Part shown: positions 44,455 to 55,402 of the stretch, piece by piece
Layout: every line of letters begins with the position of its first letter
Position numbering within the stretch: position 1 is the first letter of the stretch
Assembly: GCF_033118175.1 (NCBI RefSeq)
Contig: NC_083701.1
Location: 74,152,001-74,216,000 of the forward strand
From: Dama dama
Taxonomy: Eukaryota > Chordata > Mammalia > Artiodactyla > Cervidae
Direction of reading: 5' to 3'
DNA length: 64,000 nucleotides
Made by a program: the position numbers and the translations under genes
The notes under the pieces: model-generated
Database searches by the model: none
The model's input: the letters and a program-made list of their open reading frames with translations, nothing else
Told to the model about the DNA's origin: nothing

Positions 44455-44660
44455 TGAAGATGAGACAGCTATCATGTATAACCCTGAGCAAATTAACCCC
44501 TTTCTGCCTCCATTTATTCATCTAAAAGAGGAAAATAATATTAATAATAATATCTACTTCCTAGGGCTGTGGTGAGGATGAAATGAGTTCATGACTGTAG
44601 AATGATTACAACAGTGGCTGGCGCATTTGAAATGCTTGAAACACATTAGTTAAAATCATC
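44455..44660 (+). repeat. MIR SINE
   Basis: 'ccctgagcaaattaacccct', 'gcctccatttattcatctaa', 'gctgtggtgaggatgaaatg' and 'cagtggctggcgcatttgaa' follow MIR order. Confidence 0.78.
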
Positions 44661-45054
44661 TAAGGTTATCACGGTTTAAATGGCTCGCCCAGTGGTGTGA
44701 AGGAGGGGTCACTTTCCGGATGTGGTACTCCGGGCTGTAGCCTTCTCGTGAGGATGCTAGGAAACCAGATGCGCTTAAAGCACAGTGAGCAGGTGTATGT
44801 GTGCACGTCACTGGTAGACGAGTGGGCTGCACAATGAGAGGTTTCAAAATCTCTCAGAATTCTACCTAAAATTAATATGTGGATTGAGAGGAGCTTAACT
44901 AGACAGGCAGTGTTTAGCAAAGGAGCGCAAAGAAACCAAGAAATACTCCACCTTCTGACTGTGGGGTTGCGACAACAGGGTCGGTCTGCATGTCACTAAA
45001 GAGGTTAAAGCAAATCATATGACCAGTCCTTTTTTAGATTAGAGAGCAGTCTAT
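44661..45054. other. Unique sequence
   Basis: Two overlapping minus frames (63 and 83 codons) show no family resemblance. Confidence 0.4.
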
Positions 45055-45199
45055 CTTTGTGCAGAGATATATCAATAGTTAGGATGACAGATGAGTGGAT
45101 AGAGATATGGTACATACATACAACGGAGGTTACTCAGAGACACTGGAACAATATTGGGTCATTTGTAGAGACATAGATAGGCCTAGAGTCTGTCACACA

Positions 45200-45395
45200 G
45201 AGTGAAAGTGAAAGTCGCTCAGTCTTGTCCAACTCTTTGAGACCCTGAACCATACTGTCCATGGAATTCTCCAGGCTGGAATACTGGAGTGGGTAGTTGT
45301 TCCCTTCTCCAGGGGGTCTTCCCAACCCAGGGATCAAACCCAGGTCTCCCGCGTGGCAGGCAGATTCCCTACCAGCTAAGCCACAAGGGAAGCCC
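45200..45395 (-). mobile_element. Bov-tA SINE inside L1
   Basis: A reverse element beginning 'gtgaaagtgaaagtcgctca' and ending with head 'gccacaagggaagccc'. The L1 sequence joins across it. Confidence 0.95.
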
Positions 45396-45661
45396 ATAAG
45401 TCAGAAAGAGAAAAATACTGTATATTAGCACATGTAAGGAGAATCTAGGAAAACGGTGCAGGGCAACCTATTTGCAGGGCAGGAGTGTAGATGCAGAAGC
45501 AGAGAACAGACTTGTGGACGTAGAGGGAAGGAGGGGAGGGTGCGGGGTGAGGCGGGAGGCTGGGACTGACGCATGTTCACTGCCTTGTGTGAGCCGACAG
45601 CTGGTGGGAGCCTGCTGTGCCGCCCCGGGAGCTCAGCCTGGTGCTCTGTGATGACCTAGAT

Positions 45662-45700
45662 GGGGGCCGGGGTCGGGGGGAGAGGGACAAAGGGGGGGAT
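45662..45700 (+). other. Candidate G-quadruplex in L1 3' UTR
   Basis: G runs of 5, 4, 6 and 7 at the same place in the L1 3' UTR as the tract at 5753-5778. Confidence 0.55.
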
Positions 45701-46022
45701 ATGGATACATACGGCTGCTCCGCCTCATTGTGCAGCAGAAACTCAATGCTGCAAAGCAACTACTCCTCAATAGAAAGAAGAAAAATAATCCGGATTCAGT
45801 ACATGCCTTCTACCTTATCGCATTTGCTCATTTGAGTTTAGCTATAGACGGATTTTATTACAATGAAAATATCTGGAGCTACTTGTTAACAGGATGGATC
45901 AGAAACAAGATGCAAGGGCAGATACAACTGTATCCACAACATATAGTTCGTGTTGTGTGTTCACGGCACAGAAAAATAGCACTCCATTATTTAAAGGGCT
46001 TTTGGTTTTAATTGTGTTTCTT

Positions 46023-46198
46023 AAATGCAGGAGACCTGGGTTCGATCCCTGGGTCGGGAAGATTCCCTGGAGAAGGAAATGGCAACCCACTCCAGTATTC
46101 TTGCCTGGAGAATCCCATGGATGGAGGAGTCTGGTGGGCTAAAATCCATGGGGTTGCAAAAAGTCGGACACGACTGAGCGACTTCACTTTCACTTTCA
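46023..46198 (+). mobile_element. Bov-tA SINE, 5'-truncated
   Basis: Starts at 'aaatgcaggagacctgggtt' inside the tRNA head and ends 'cttcactttcactttcag'. Confidence 0.94.
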
Positions 46199-46734
46199 GC
46201 AAACTGAGCCAGGGGTTATTAGTACAGATTTCAAGTTGCTCACCGTCATGCTTTCTAAGAATAAAGCTTAGTTGTTTAAACTTTTGTCACTCGGGACTGT
46301 CTCTCCTGACCACATCTGTGTTACTGCTTTGATATGTCATCCTTCATCCAGGTTTTGGAAGACAGTTTAATTCCCTTGAGAATGAACAGGGGCAAATTTG
46401 AAGATTAACTTGTATGCTGTCTCTTTTGAATGTTTCTTCACTGAATTCTAGAGTGCTTTGAAATACAGAGCCCGGGGCTTCTAGTCTTAATTGTAATCCT
46501 ATTTAGGGAAACATGATCCAGACACTCATGTGTAAGTATGACAAAACCGGCAGGGACTGATTTATATGATACTGGAGAGGAGAGCCTTTTACAACATACT
46601 GAACTCTGCATGATGCTTCATCACAGCCTGCGTATATTTCACAACTTCACAACGTGTTTACAAGCCCCTGGTTCAACAAATTGAGTACATGCCTTTACCA
46701 CCCTTTTATCTGGGATCTGACAGTAACAAACCCT
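46199..46734. other. Unique sequence
   Basis: No repeat, exon or RNA gene recognised. Confidence 0.4.
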
Positions 46735-46895
46735 GTAAGTCCCTGTTTCTGTACCCTGATTCTTCACCTGCAAATGAAGCTAATGATGGCATCCTTCTAA
46801 CAAACTTGTTGTGAGGATTAAATAAGATAAAACATACAAGATGCTTAGAAGGGGGCATGACACTAGTAATTGATCAAAAATGTTACTTCTTCCGG
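46735..46895 (+). repeat. MIR SINE
   Basis: 'gattcttcacctgcaaatga', 'aacttgttgtgaggattaaa' and 'acaagatgcttagaaggggg' follow MIR order. Confidence 0.75.
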
Positions 46896-47016
46896 TATCA
46901 GACTTATCTTAGGACAAGTCTTATAACAGATGAACATAATTACAAAATCTTTAATAGTGAGTGTGGATATTCAATTTCCTGGATTCTCACCTCATTGGGC
47001 TTTCTAAGACACTATT

Positions 47017-47142
47017 GTTGTTGTTGAGTTGCTCAGTCGTGTCCGACACTTTGCAACCCCATAGACTGTAGCCCACCAGGCTCCTCCATCCATGGGATTC
47101 TCCAGGCAAGAACACTGGAGTGGGTTGCCATTTCCTTCTCCA
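47017..47142 (-). mobile_element. Free Bov-A monomer with 11-bp TSD
   Basis: A single Bov-A unit of ~126 bp without a tRNA head. It starts (on its own strand) at 'ggagaaggaaatggcaaccc' and ends in CAA units. The target-site duplication 'aagacactatt' is exact at 47006-47016 and 47143-47153, so it inserted as a monomer. Confidence 0.92.
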
Positions 47143-47153
47143 AAGACACTATT

Positions 47154-47540
47154 ATATTACTATAAAATAACAAACATTCCTCCTTCTTTTCTCTTTTTCC
47201 AACAGTTTCCATGTTTCTGATTGTCTGTAAAAGGACATCAGGATGGGGAATGTAATCAAGTTTCTGAAAATATGCATCACAAGTGAAAGTATTCTGTGAT
47301 TATTGTCTAATACAATGTTTATTGACCATTTTCTTTTTCTCACCCTAAAAAGTGGGATGAAATTGAAGTACCATTCTCTATTTTCACTGGGATAGCCAAA
47401 GCTTTATTTCCTGTTTTTTGCCCCGTTAGCTCTCAGACGAAATCTTCCTTAGAGCTGTGAGGTCTAAGGTCTTCCTTCATCCCAGACCTGTGAGCCTGGT
47501 GACGCAGCCACAGCATGAGTGTGCTTTCCCCCCGACATGG
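47154..47540. other. Unique sequence
   Basis: I see no recognisable element or exon. Confidence 0.4.
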
Positions 47541-47552
47541 TAAAGTGAAGTG

Positions 47553-47728
47553 GAGGCCGTTCAGTCGTGTCCGGCTCTGCGACCCACATGGACTATACCG
47601 TCCATGAATTCTCCAGGCCAGAATACTGGAGTGGGTAGCCATTTCCTTCTCCAGGGCATTTCCCAGGAATCAAACCCAGGTCTCTCTCATTGCAGGCGGA
47701 TTCTTTACCAGCTGAGCCACCAGGTAAC
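47553..47728 (-). mobile_element. Bov-tA SINE
   Basis: A reverse element with small deletions, ending in head 'ctgagccaccaggtaac'. Confidence 0.93.
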
Positions 47729-48288
47729 ACAGTGAAGTGTAACATTAAACTGGCCACTATGTGCAGAGGATGTAAGATAAATATTGAATCTGAAGAGCAA
47801 AAACATATCTAGTGTGCATTCATGATTACAGCCATAGTAGCTTAAAAAAATAAATTTCAGCCCAAAGAGTTTCCTAACCAAGTAGAGAAACTCGTGATAA
47901 GGCACAAGGACATGATGATTTTGATTAACAGTTACCTAATGAAAGGCAAACACACATAGTGGTGTTTTTCAAGAGAACCTGATAGTGGTTTCCAAAAGCA
48001 ATTAACAGTCAATGGTGTGTATTATTTAACAGAATCAATGTCATATCTTCTCTCAGCCAAGTAGGTAGCATACAGGTTCCAACCATGTTTGAACTGGAAA
48101 AAAATGCAAAGAGGATGACAAAAACTTGAGTGAACCTTTTAAAAATGCCATTAGTCTTTCTTTTTCTTGCAGAATTATATGTCATTTAAATGGACACTTA
48201 AAGAGCTTTGTTGTACAGCTGATTGTTGAAAGCTTTGAATTTGAGTAATTTGCCATTTCTTAGTGCTCTCTAAGCAAATACGGGTATA
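47729..48288. other. Unique sequence
   Basis: No repeat, exon or RNA gene recognised. Confidence 0.4.
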
Positions 48289-48600
48289 CAGGGAGATCCA
48301 ACCAGTCCATCCTAAAGGAAATCAATCCTGAATAGTCCTTGGAAGGACTGATGCTGAAGCTGAAGCTCCAGTACTTTGGCCACCTGATGCAAAGAGCTGA
48401 CTCATTTAAAAAGACCCTCATGCTGGGAAAGATGGAAAGCAGGAGGAGAAGGGGATGACAGAGGATGAGATGGTTGGATGGCATCACTGATGGACATGAG
48501 TTTGAGCAAGCTCTGGGAGAGGGTGAAGGATAGGGAAGCCTGGCATGCTGCAGTCCATGAGGTCACAAGGAGTCTGACATAACTGAATGACTGAACAACA
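48289..48600 (+). mobile_element. BovB 3' end, 5'-truncated
   Basis: 'gagatccaaccagtccatcc' to 'tgaatgactgaacaaca'. Diverged, with a degraded GAACT tail. Confidence 0.95.
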
Positions 48601-48663
48601 AATATATTTTTTTCTGAGTTTTCACAGCAGCTAGAAGCACCAGAAAGTGTATTTCCAACCGGA

Positions 48664-48715
48664 AGATAGAGAGAGACAGAGAGAGAGAGAGACAAAGGGA
48701 GAGACAGAGACAAAT
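48664..48715. repeat. GA-rich microsatellite
   Basis: An imperfect (GA)n tract with ACA and AAGGG interruptions. Confidence 0.85.
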
Positions 48716-48931
48716 ACGTGTATGTTATAAGGAAAATGGATGCAGAAGATGGTGATGTTAATTTTAATTTTGTTAGCTGAAAGCATTCCCAAATATAAAC
48801 GTATTTTAAAAATAAAGTAAAAAAGTGTCTGCCTTCAAATTATTTAACATAGTTAAGTCACAAACACACAGAAATTATATTGGCAGTAAATTTAAAGTTC
48901 TCAACATTTTCTTTGTTAATTTCTGTATGCT

Positions 48932-49147
48932 AAGGTTTCCTAGGCGGTACAGTGGTAAAGAATTTGCCTAACAATGCAGGAGAGGCAGAAGACACAGTTT
49001 CGATCCTTGAGTCTGGAAGATCCCCCGCAGAAGGAAATGTCAACCCACTCCAGTATTCTTGCCTGGGAAATCCCATGGACAGAGGAACCTGGCTGGCCAC
49101 AGTCCAGGGGTCTCAAAGCGTTGGACACGACTGAGCGCGCGTGCTCT
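48932..49147 (+). mobile_element. Bov-tA SINE
   Basis: Full length but diverged. It ends 'cactgagcgcgcgtgc'-like and is followed by a (CA)n run at 49148-49165. Confidence 0.9.
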
Positions 49148-49165
49148 CACACACACACACACACG
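49148..49165. repeat. (CA)n microsatellite
   Basis: Eight or nine CA units at the SINE 3' end, a common place for microsatellite birth. Confidence 0.85.
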
Positions 49166-49649
49166 TTTGTTTTAAAATACAAGTATATTTCACTTCCCTG
49201 GCTCCAGGTAACACTAAATTGGTCTAGAAACATGAAAGGTGAAAGGCTAACAAAGAGAGCTCAGAGAGAAGGAGGGATAAAGTATGGTGTTTGGCATGGT
49301 GGGCATTCTCCGTGGAGACTGAATGGCAGACTCAGGGCTCTGACTTTCCGTGTCTGAGTCAGTGGGCCTTGCTCTATTTCTTGGACCCTGAGGACGCACT
49401 TAACCCTGTGCTTCAGGTTCTGTTTCCGGACTCAGATGAGAACTTGGAAAATAAGTCTGATCAACACGAATGCCCTCCAACTGCCAGCCAAAGAGACCAC
49501 TGCGCACACCCTACTGAGATCTGACCAACGGCCTTTCCAGTCTTCTGTGACATGTACCAATACTTGTGTCTAGTAGAGATTACATAAAATCCTGGTGATT
49601 TTGCCTCCTGAATGTTCCCATCCACTTTTTTTCCTTCTCCACCACTATT
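49166..49649. other. Unique sequence
   Basis: The frame 48974-49524 region is partly SINE-derived. No gene recognised. Confidence 0.4.
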
Positions 49650-50255
49650 TCTCTATTCCACACCTCTCACATCCCTGGGAAGAGCCTCCTAACTGATCCA
49701 CCGCCTCCACTCTGCACGCCCCCCCTCCCGCCCCCCCGCATTTCTTTACCTGCAGCTAGTCTTGACATTCCAGAATGCACACCTCACCTTATTCAGGTAA
49801 GACTCTGCACTGTGCCCCGGCCACCCCCACTACCACCTCCAACCTACGTTTTCCCCCTGATCTTAGGGTAAATTACACTTGTCAGCAACATGGCTGACAG
49901 GTAGATCTGAGCCATCCCGACTTCTCCAGCCCCATCTGGAAGCCCCTTTCTTCTTGCTTTCTTTGTCCCATCCTCAAAAGCTTCTTTCCCTTGCACTTGC
50001 CAGGTTTCCTCTCACGACAGGCCCTTGGCACGTGCTGCTCCCTTAACCCGAAAGACACCTTGTCCTCCCCGTTCTCCCTCCTCAGCTTCACACCTCACAG
50101 TACGGTTTCCTCAGAGGAGCCTTCCTGGACCTCCTGAGTCCAGCCACTCATCACAGCACTTGTAGGAGCAGCAATTGTATGCGTGCTGCGTGGTAATTTG
50201 ATTAAGGAATCACTTCGAGAGCAAGTGCCACCTCTTACAGCTGGGATATCTTAAG
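49650..50255 (+). repeat. L2 LINE 3' region, ~0.6 kb
   Basis: 'gcctcctaactgatccaccg', 'atcccgacttctccagcccc', 'cccttggcacgtgctgctcc', 'tcagaggagccttcctggac' and 'cagcacttgtaggagcagca' follow the L2 3' region in order. A C-rich tract lies at 49718-49738. Confidence 0.8.
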
Positions 50256-50489
50256 TTTAATGAAGCAAGGCTTAGTTGTGAGCTAAAAATAAACAGTCAT
50301 TAAAACACTCGGGTCAGAAGAAAGCAAGTACTTGATATCATCTAAATGAATTTAAGATTTTAAACCTGCGTAATTCAAGTTTTAAAAATAATTTTATTGA
50401 ATTTTAAAGAGAAGTTATTTTATCAGTATTGATTTCTTAGCCTCCTGCCTTTGAGCACAGTCTGAACACAATTTTTGCAATGTCTCTGC
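50256..50489. other. Unique sequence
   Basis: I see no recognisable element or exon. Confidence 0.35.
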
Positions 50490-50625
50490 GTACATGGTAA
50501 GTCACTTCATTTGAGTCAGACTCTGAGACCATGGACTGTAGCCCGCCAGGCTCCTCTGTCCATGGGCTTCTCCAGGCAAGAATACTGGGGTAGGTTGCTG
50601 TGTGGGTTGCCATTCTGGTTCTATT
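50490..50625 (-). mobile_element. Bov-A body fragment
   Basis: 'catggactgtagcccgccag' and 'ctccaggcaagaatactggg'. No head. Confidence 0.88.
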
Positions 50626-50679
50626 CCAGGGACAGGCCCTTTCTCCAAACTCTTTTCTGTTTTGTTTTGCTTTTTAATT

Positions 50680-50757
50680 TTTAAATTATTTTTTATTTTT
50701 ATTTTTTTCAGGTATAGTTGGTTTACAACATTGTGTTAGTTTCAGGTGTACGAGGCG
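50680..50757 (-). mobile_element. L1M 3' terminus
   Basis: 'caggtatagttggtttacaa' and 'tgtgttagtttcaggtgtac' are the L1 3' end. It stops where BovB begins and does not clearly resume. Confidence 0.8.
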
Positions 50758-51032
50758 GTTAAAGGGGAGGACTGGTGCTGAGGCTGGAACCCCAGTACTC
50801 TGGCCACCTGATGCGAAGAGCTGACTCGTTTGAAAAGACCCTGATGCTGGGAAAGATTGAAGGCGGGAGGAGAAGGGGACGACAGAGGATGAGATGGCTG
50901 GATGGCATCACCGACTCAGTGGACACGAGTTTGAGCAAGCTCTGGGAGTTGGTGATGGACAGGGAGGTCTGGCGTGCTGTGGTTCTTGGGGTCACAGAGT
51001 CGTATATGACTGAGCGGCTGAACTGAACTGAA
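50758..51032 (+). mobile_element. BovB 3' end, 5'-truncated
   Basis: 'gctgaggctggaaccccagt' to the GAACT tail. About 75 codons of the ORF2 C-terminus remain open. Confidence 0.95.
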
Positions 51033-51544
51033 AAAGAAACAGTTCCTGAATCTTCTGTTTCTTAATTTTTTCACTTTGAATAACTCACACATCAAAAAGA
51101 CATTTTGGGGTGGCAAATTTTGCTCCCCTACAGCATCAAGAGCATAGATAATAGTAAAATGTTGCAAAATAATTAAGAATTGATGAGTTGGTAGCATTTA
51201 TTGCCTTTGTTTTTAATATAACATTTAATTTCAGGTTTATGTAATTTAATTTTGAATAATGACTGCTTATTGGAAAATTTCTGGAAATTTAACAATTGAT
51301 TCTCAGAAGCCAGTATAAGAATGCTTCGGAACACCACTGCAGAGTCACCAGAAGGAGTGAGTGTCACAAAAAATGCTCTGAACTGAAATGCTTGGCAGGC
51401 CCTTACAGAGCATTGCAGATCTTCTCTCCCTCAAATCCAAGTGGTGCTTTTGAAGTCAATCAATTTGTGGGAGGTGGGAGAGCTAAATGTCAGAGAATAT
51501 TTGGTTTAAGATAAGTTTTTTGGAAAACATTCATAATGTTGACG
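51033..51544. other. Unique sequence
   Basis: No repeat, exon or RNA gene recognised. Confidence 0.4.
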
Positions 51545-51720
51545 TAATAATAGCAGGGTCATTAAAAGCATGGGTCTGGAATCAGATAGCCTTATAGTTG
51601 ATATCCAACCCTGTTATTTCATGACTTGTCCAACTGAGCAAGAATTTCTGTCATTCTGAAAACAGCTATATGTCTATACACGAGGATAATAATGTCTACC
51701 TTCCCAGTTTTCTATAAAAA
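51545..51720 (+). repeat. MIR SINE
   Basis: 'aaaagcatgggtctggaatc', 'agatagccttatagttgata' and 'acgaggataataatgtctac' follow MIR from its 5' region. Confidence 0.8.
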
Positions 51721-51857
51721 AGAACTGACACAATATTGCCTTTCCCAAAGTGTATACCATAAGACACTGGTTTTGTGAAATGTTGATAGGTACTAATCTG
51801 AGAAAATTCTGGTTTAAAATTAAGAAATTTGAAATTTAAAATAAAAATTTTAAATCT

Positions 51858-52150
51858 GAAAAAAAAGGATATAAATGAACTTATTTACAAAACAGAAATA
51901 GACTTACAGACCTAGAAAACAAACTTATGGTCCCCAAAGTGCATGGTGGGAGGGATGAATCAGGACTTTGGGATGAACATACATACACTGCTGTATGTAA
52001 AATAGATAGCCAACAAGGAGCTTCTGTATAGGACAGGGAACTATATTCAGTATCTTGAAATAACCTATAACTGAAAGGAATCTGAAAAAATCTATCTGTC
52101 TGAATCACCTCGCTGTACCCCTGAAGCTAACAGAATAGTGTAAATTAACC
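51858..52150 (+). mobile_element. L1 3' UTR, artiodactyl type
   Basis: 'acaaaacagaaatagactta', 'tagccaacaaggagcttctg', 'gacagggaactatattcagt' and 'cacctcgctgtacccctgaa' end at 'gtgtaaattaacc', where a SINE starts. Confidence 0.92.
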
Positions 52151-52152
52151 AT

Positions 52153-52369
52153 GCGCGCATGTGTGTACTCTGTCGTGCCCTGCTCTCTGCGACCCAGGGA
52201 CTGTAACCCGCCAGGCTCCTCTGTCCATTGAATTTTCCAGGCAGGAACACTGGAGTGGGCTGCCATTTCCTTCTTCAGGGGATTTTCCACGCCCAGGGAC
52301 TAAACCCGTGTCTCTTGCCTCTCCTGTACTGGCAGGCAGATTCTTCACCACTGTGCAACCTGGGAACTT
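52153..52369 (-). mobile_element. Bov-tA SINE
   Basis: A complete reverse element at the L1 terminus, ending with head 'ccactgtgcaacctgggaa'. Confidence 0.94.
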
Positions 52370-54439
52370 CAATTTTATAAAATAGCTTAAAAAACTGAAA
52401 AACTATAAAAAAAACTTTCAGAACACTTAAGTAGTTAGGAAAGGTACATAATAAGGAACATTTTGAAATGTGCTTGTCTAATGATCTCTATCTGTACTGA
52501 GTGTTTTGAGGATCTATTTATTGTATTCTGAGGAACACATGTATAAATATGTACACAGTGATCAGCAGGGGGCTGGTCAATGACTATGGGCCTAATAAAG
52601 AAGAAGAATAACATTTTTACCGAAATCATTAAAAAATAATACTCTGATACATGATGAAATATTTAGCAAAGATATGGTGGTTGGTCCAATGGAAAAATGA
52701 AGTCCTGCACAGTCGGATGGGCCAAAAGCCATTAAAGGCAGGAACTCCATCCATGAACACTTCAGGGACTTTGGTAGATTCAGGTGGAATAAAAACCAAA
52801 GTGAACTGAAAAAGCATTGAAAAGCTGGGATTATTAGTCAACCAGAAAAACATTGAAAGCAGAAGCCAAAGCTGAAAGAAAAGTAAGGAAAACCTAAGAA
52901 GTCTCCTCTCAAATGATACATAGAGAAGAAGGAGGGCCCTGATGTGAAATCACCACATAGAAGCTTTCTGTCTTCCTGGGATTTCCCAGCCAAATTATTA
53001 GGAGAGGTGAGTGAACAAATTAATAGCTACCTGAGACTAAAAGAGCCTGGATCAGGCTAGGAAAAGAGAGTCCTAAGAAGTCTTAGGTAGCAAAATAAGT
53101 TCTAGCATAAGGTGAAGGGGACTGGGCAGAAAAGAGAAAAGTAGGCTTGTGGGAGGGAGGAAAATGTGCTTGAAGGGAGCTGGTTTGGTGTAAAGAACTG
53201 ATTTGCCACCAGTGAATTAACAGATTGATAAATGAATGAATGCAATTGCCAACACACACAGAGAAAGACCATGCTTCTGTGAAAAGTGATCAAAAGAAAG
53301 GAGCTTCGTGAAGAGGCGCTGGTTTTGACCTCTAAGTGGGAGCATCACTTCGGCATTCAGGAGGACAGAGGGACCACGATCTCAGTCCACAGTTTTGACT
53401 TTGTGTATGGAGACAAATCAGAAAAGTTGTAGCTTTCTCAGAACCAGGGAGAAACATGGGGATGATACTGTCTGGACTAGCAAAATTCAGACTGCTGTGT
53501 TAACCCTGCCAGGAGAGTCTGAGCCCTGTATTAGAGACATTGTCTCAGAGCAAAACTTATAAAAAGGGGAACTGATGATCTATAAAGGTGAACTGGGCAT
53601 GTATAGTATGTGCTAATGACCAGCTTTGGAGAAGTCAGGGTGCAAACGGGTATGGGACAACCCTTGAGTCTAGCTTCCAACACCTGGAATTGACCTTGAA
53701 ACCTTACCAACAGATTCCTTTCTACCAGAGTTACATAGGAGTAGCCGTCTGTTTGAGAATATTACACCCTTCACCTGGATTCAAGAAACTGTATGATAAA
53801 CAATCTGGTTTCTTAACAAACGCTCAAGAAAAAGAAAGCAAAGACAACAAAATAGTGCCTTTTCAGAAGAAGGTATCACAGTTAGTTAGCAGTTCTGAGT
53901 AATGATGATGATAACCCAAGAGTCAAGATTAATTCTTCTCATCCTTCTAAGATAGGCTTTTGATCTGCAATTCAGGATTTGTTTCTGACCTTGTAGCTTA
54001 AATTGTGCTGTAGGATGTTGTGATGATAGATAATCTTTCCAAATAAGGGTCCAGTGAGCACTGACCTTTACGGCGTGCACGGCATCTGCACTGCAAAGCC
54101 CAGACGAAAACGCATTGTAAGAAAGACGAGGTAGTCAGTTGTGCTTATTTCACTTGATCAAGGGCATAATTGGTGATATCTCTTCAATTCAAAATCTTTT
54201 GACCCTTAAGAGATCACAACACAGGGCCCTTCAAAGGTAAAAATTACCCCATTACATACTCTGAGATTTTGGGTGCAGCTTTCACAAAGCATCCCTATTA
54301 CACTGTCTTTCTTTTGCCAAGGACACACTCTTGCCCCTGGCATTCAGCTCTGACCCAGTCTGACAGAAGCAGGGCAGGCTGAAAATAGCAGCAACAAAGC
54401 CAGGCAGGGCTCCCCTGCTGCTCTAAGGATGCTTTCACA
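52370..54439. other. Unassigned 2-kb stretch
   Basis: The longest repeat-free part of the right half. It holds a minus frame of 74 codons (52629-52853) and a plus frame of 104 codons (53588-53902). Neither resembles a family I know, and neither has clear splice or promoter context. Confidence 0.4.
52562..52575 (+). promoter_or_regulatory. CTCF-like motif
   Basis: 'tcagcagggggctg' matches the CTCF core at 12 of 14 positions by eye. It is in unassigned sequence. Confidence 0.3.
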
Positions 54440-54512
54440 TTTTCCCTCTCCCTTTCTTTCTTTTCCTCTCTCCCTCCCTCCCCCTTCCTTCCTTCCTTCC
54501 TTCCTTTCTATG
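54440..54512. repeat. Polypyrimidine (TTCC)n microsatellite
   Basis: C/T-only tract with about six TTCC units at 54485-54508. Confidence 0.9.
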
Positions 54513-54678
54513 CAGCAATGATGCTTTACTAGAAGTCTAAAAAGTGAACTTTTGACAGGAAATACAGCTCTAAGAGATATGCTACGTATGTCATAATACT
54601 GCCCACCCCACTCTGCTCCTCATAGTGTCAAAAAGTATACACACACATACACATCACACACAAATACATATGCTTAAA

Positions 54679-55402
54679 AGGAACTGAAGAGCCTCTTGAT
54701 GAAGGTGAAAGCAGAGATGGAAAAGCTCAAAAGACTAAGATCGTGGCATCTGGTCCCATCACTTCATAGCAAATAGATGGGAAAGCAATGGAAACAGTGA
54801 CAGGCTTTATTTTCTTGGGCTCCAAAATCACTGCAGATGTGAGTGCAGCCATGAAATTAAAAGACGCTTACTCCTTGGAAGGAAAGTTATGACCAACCTA
54901 GACAGCATATTAAAAAACAGAGACATCACTTTGCCAACAAAGTTCCACACAGTGAAACCTATGGTTTTTCCAGTAGTCATGTATGGATGTGAGAGTTGGA
55001 CAGTAAAAAAGGCTGAACACCAAAGAATTGATGCCTTCAAACTATGGTATTAGAGAAGACTGTTGAGAGTCTTTTGGACTACAAGGAGATCCAACCAGTC
55101 CATCCTAAAGGAAATCAACTCTGGATATTCATTGGAAGGACTGATGCTGAAGCTGAAACTCCAATACTTTGGCCACCTGATGCGAAGAGCTGACTCATTG
55201 GAAAAGACCCTGATGCTGGGAAAGATTGAGGGCAGGAGGAGAAGGGGACGACAGAGGATGAGATGGTTGGATGGCATCATTGACTCAATCGACATGGGTT
55301 TGGGTGGACTCCGGGAGTTGGTGATGGACAGGGAGGCCTGGCGTGCTGCAGTCCTTGGGGTTGCAAAGAGTCGGACATGCCAGAGCAACTGAACAACAGC
55401 AG
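54679..55402 (+). mobile_element. BovB 3' half, 5'-truncated
   Basis: 'aggaactgaagagcctcttg' to 'gaacaacagcag'. A deletion of ~20 bp near 54715 and small indels near 54838 break the frame. CAA stands at 55021-55023 where CGA is expected. The C-terminal part stays open at 55063-55392. Confidence 0.96.

Larger units (their letters stand above)
45055..45790 (+). mobile_element. Ruminant L1 3' end, split by a SINE
   Basis: L1 landmarks 'agatatggtacatacataca', 'attgggtcatttgtagagac' and 'tctgtcacacagagtgaa' run up to the SINE. They resume with 'ataagtcagaaagagaaaaa', then a G-rich tract at 45662-45700 and an A-rich end near 45775-45788. Confidence 0.92.
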
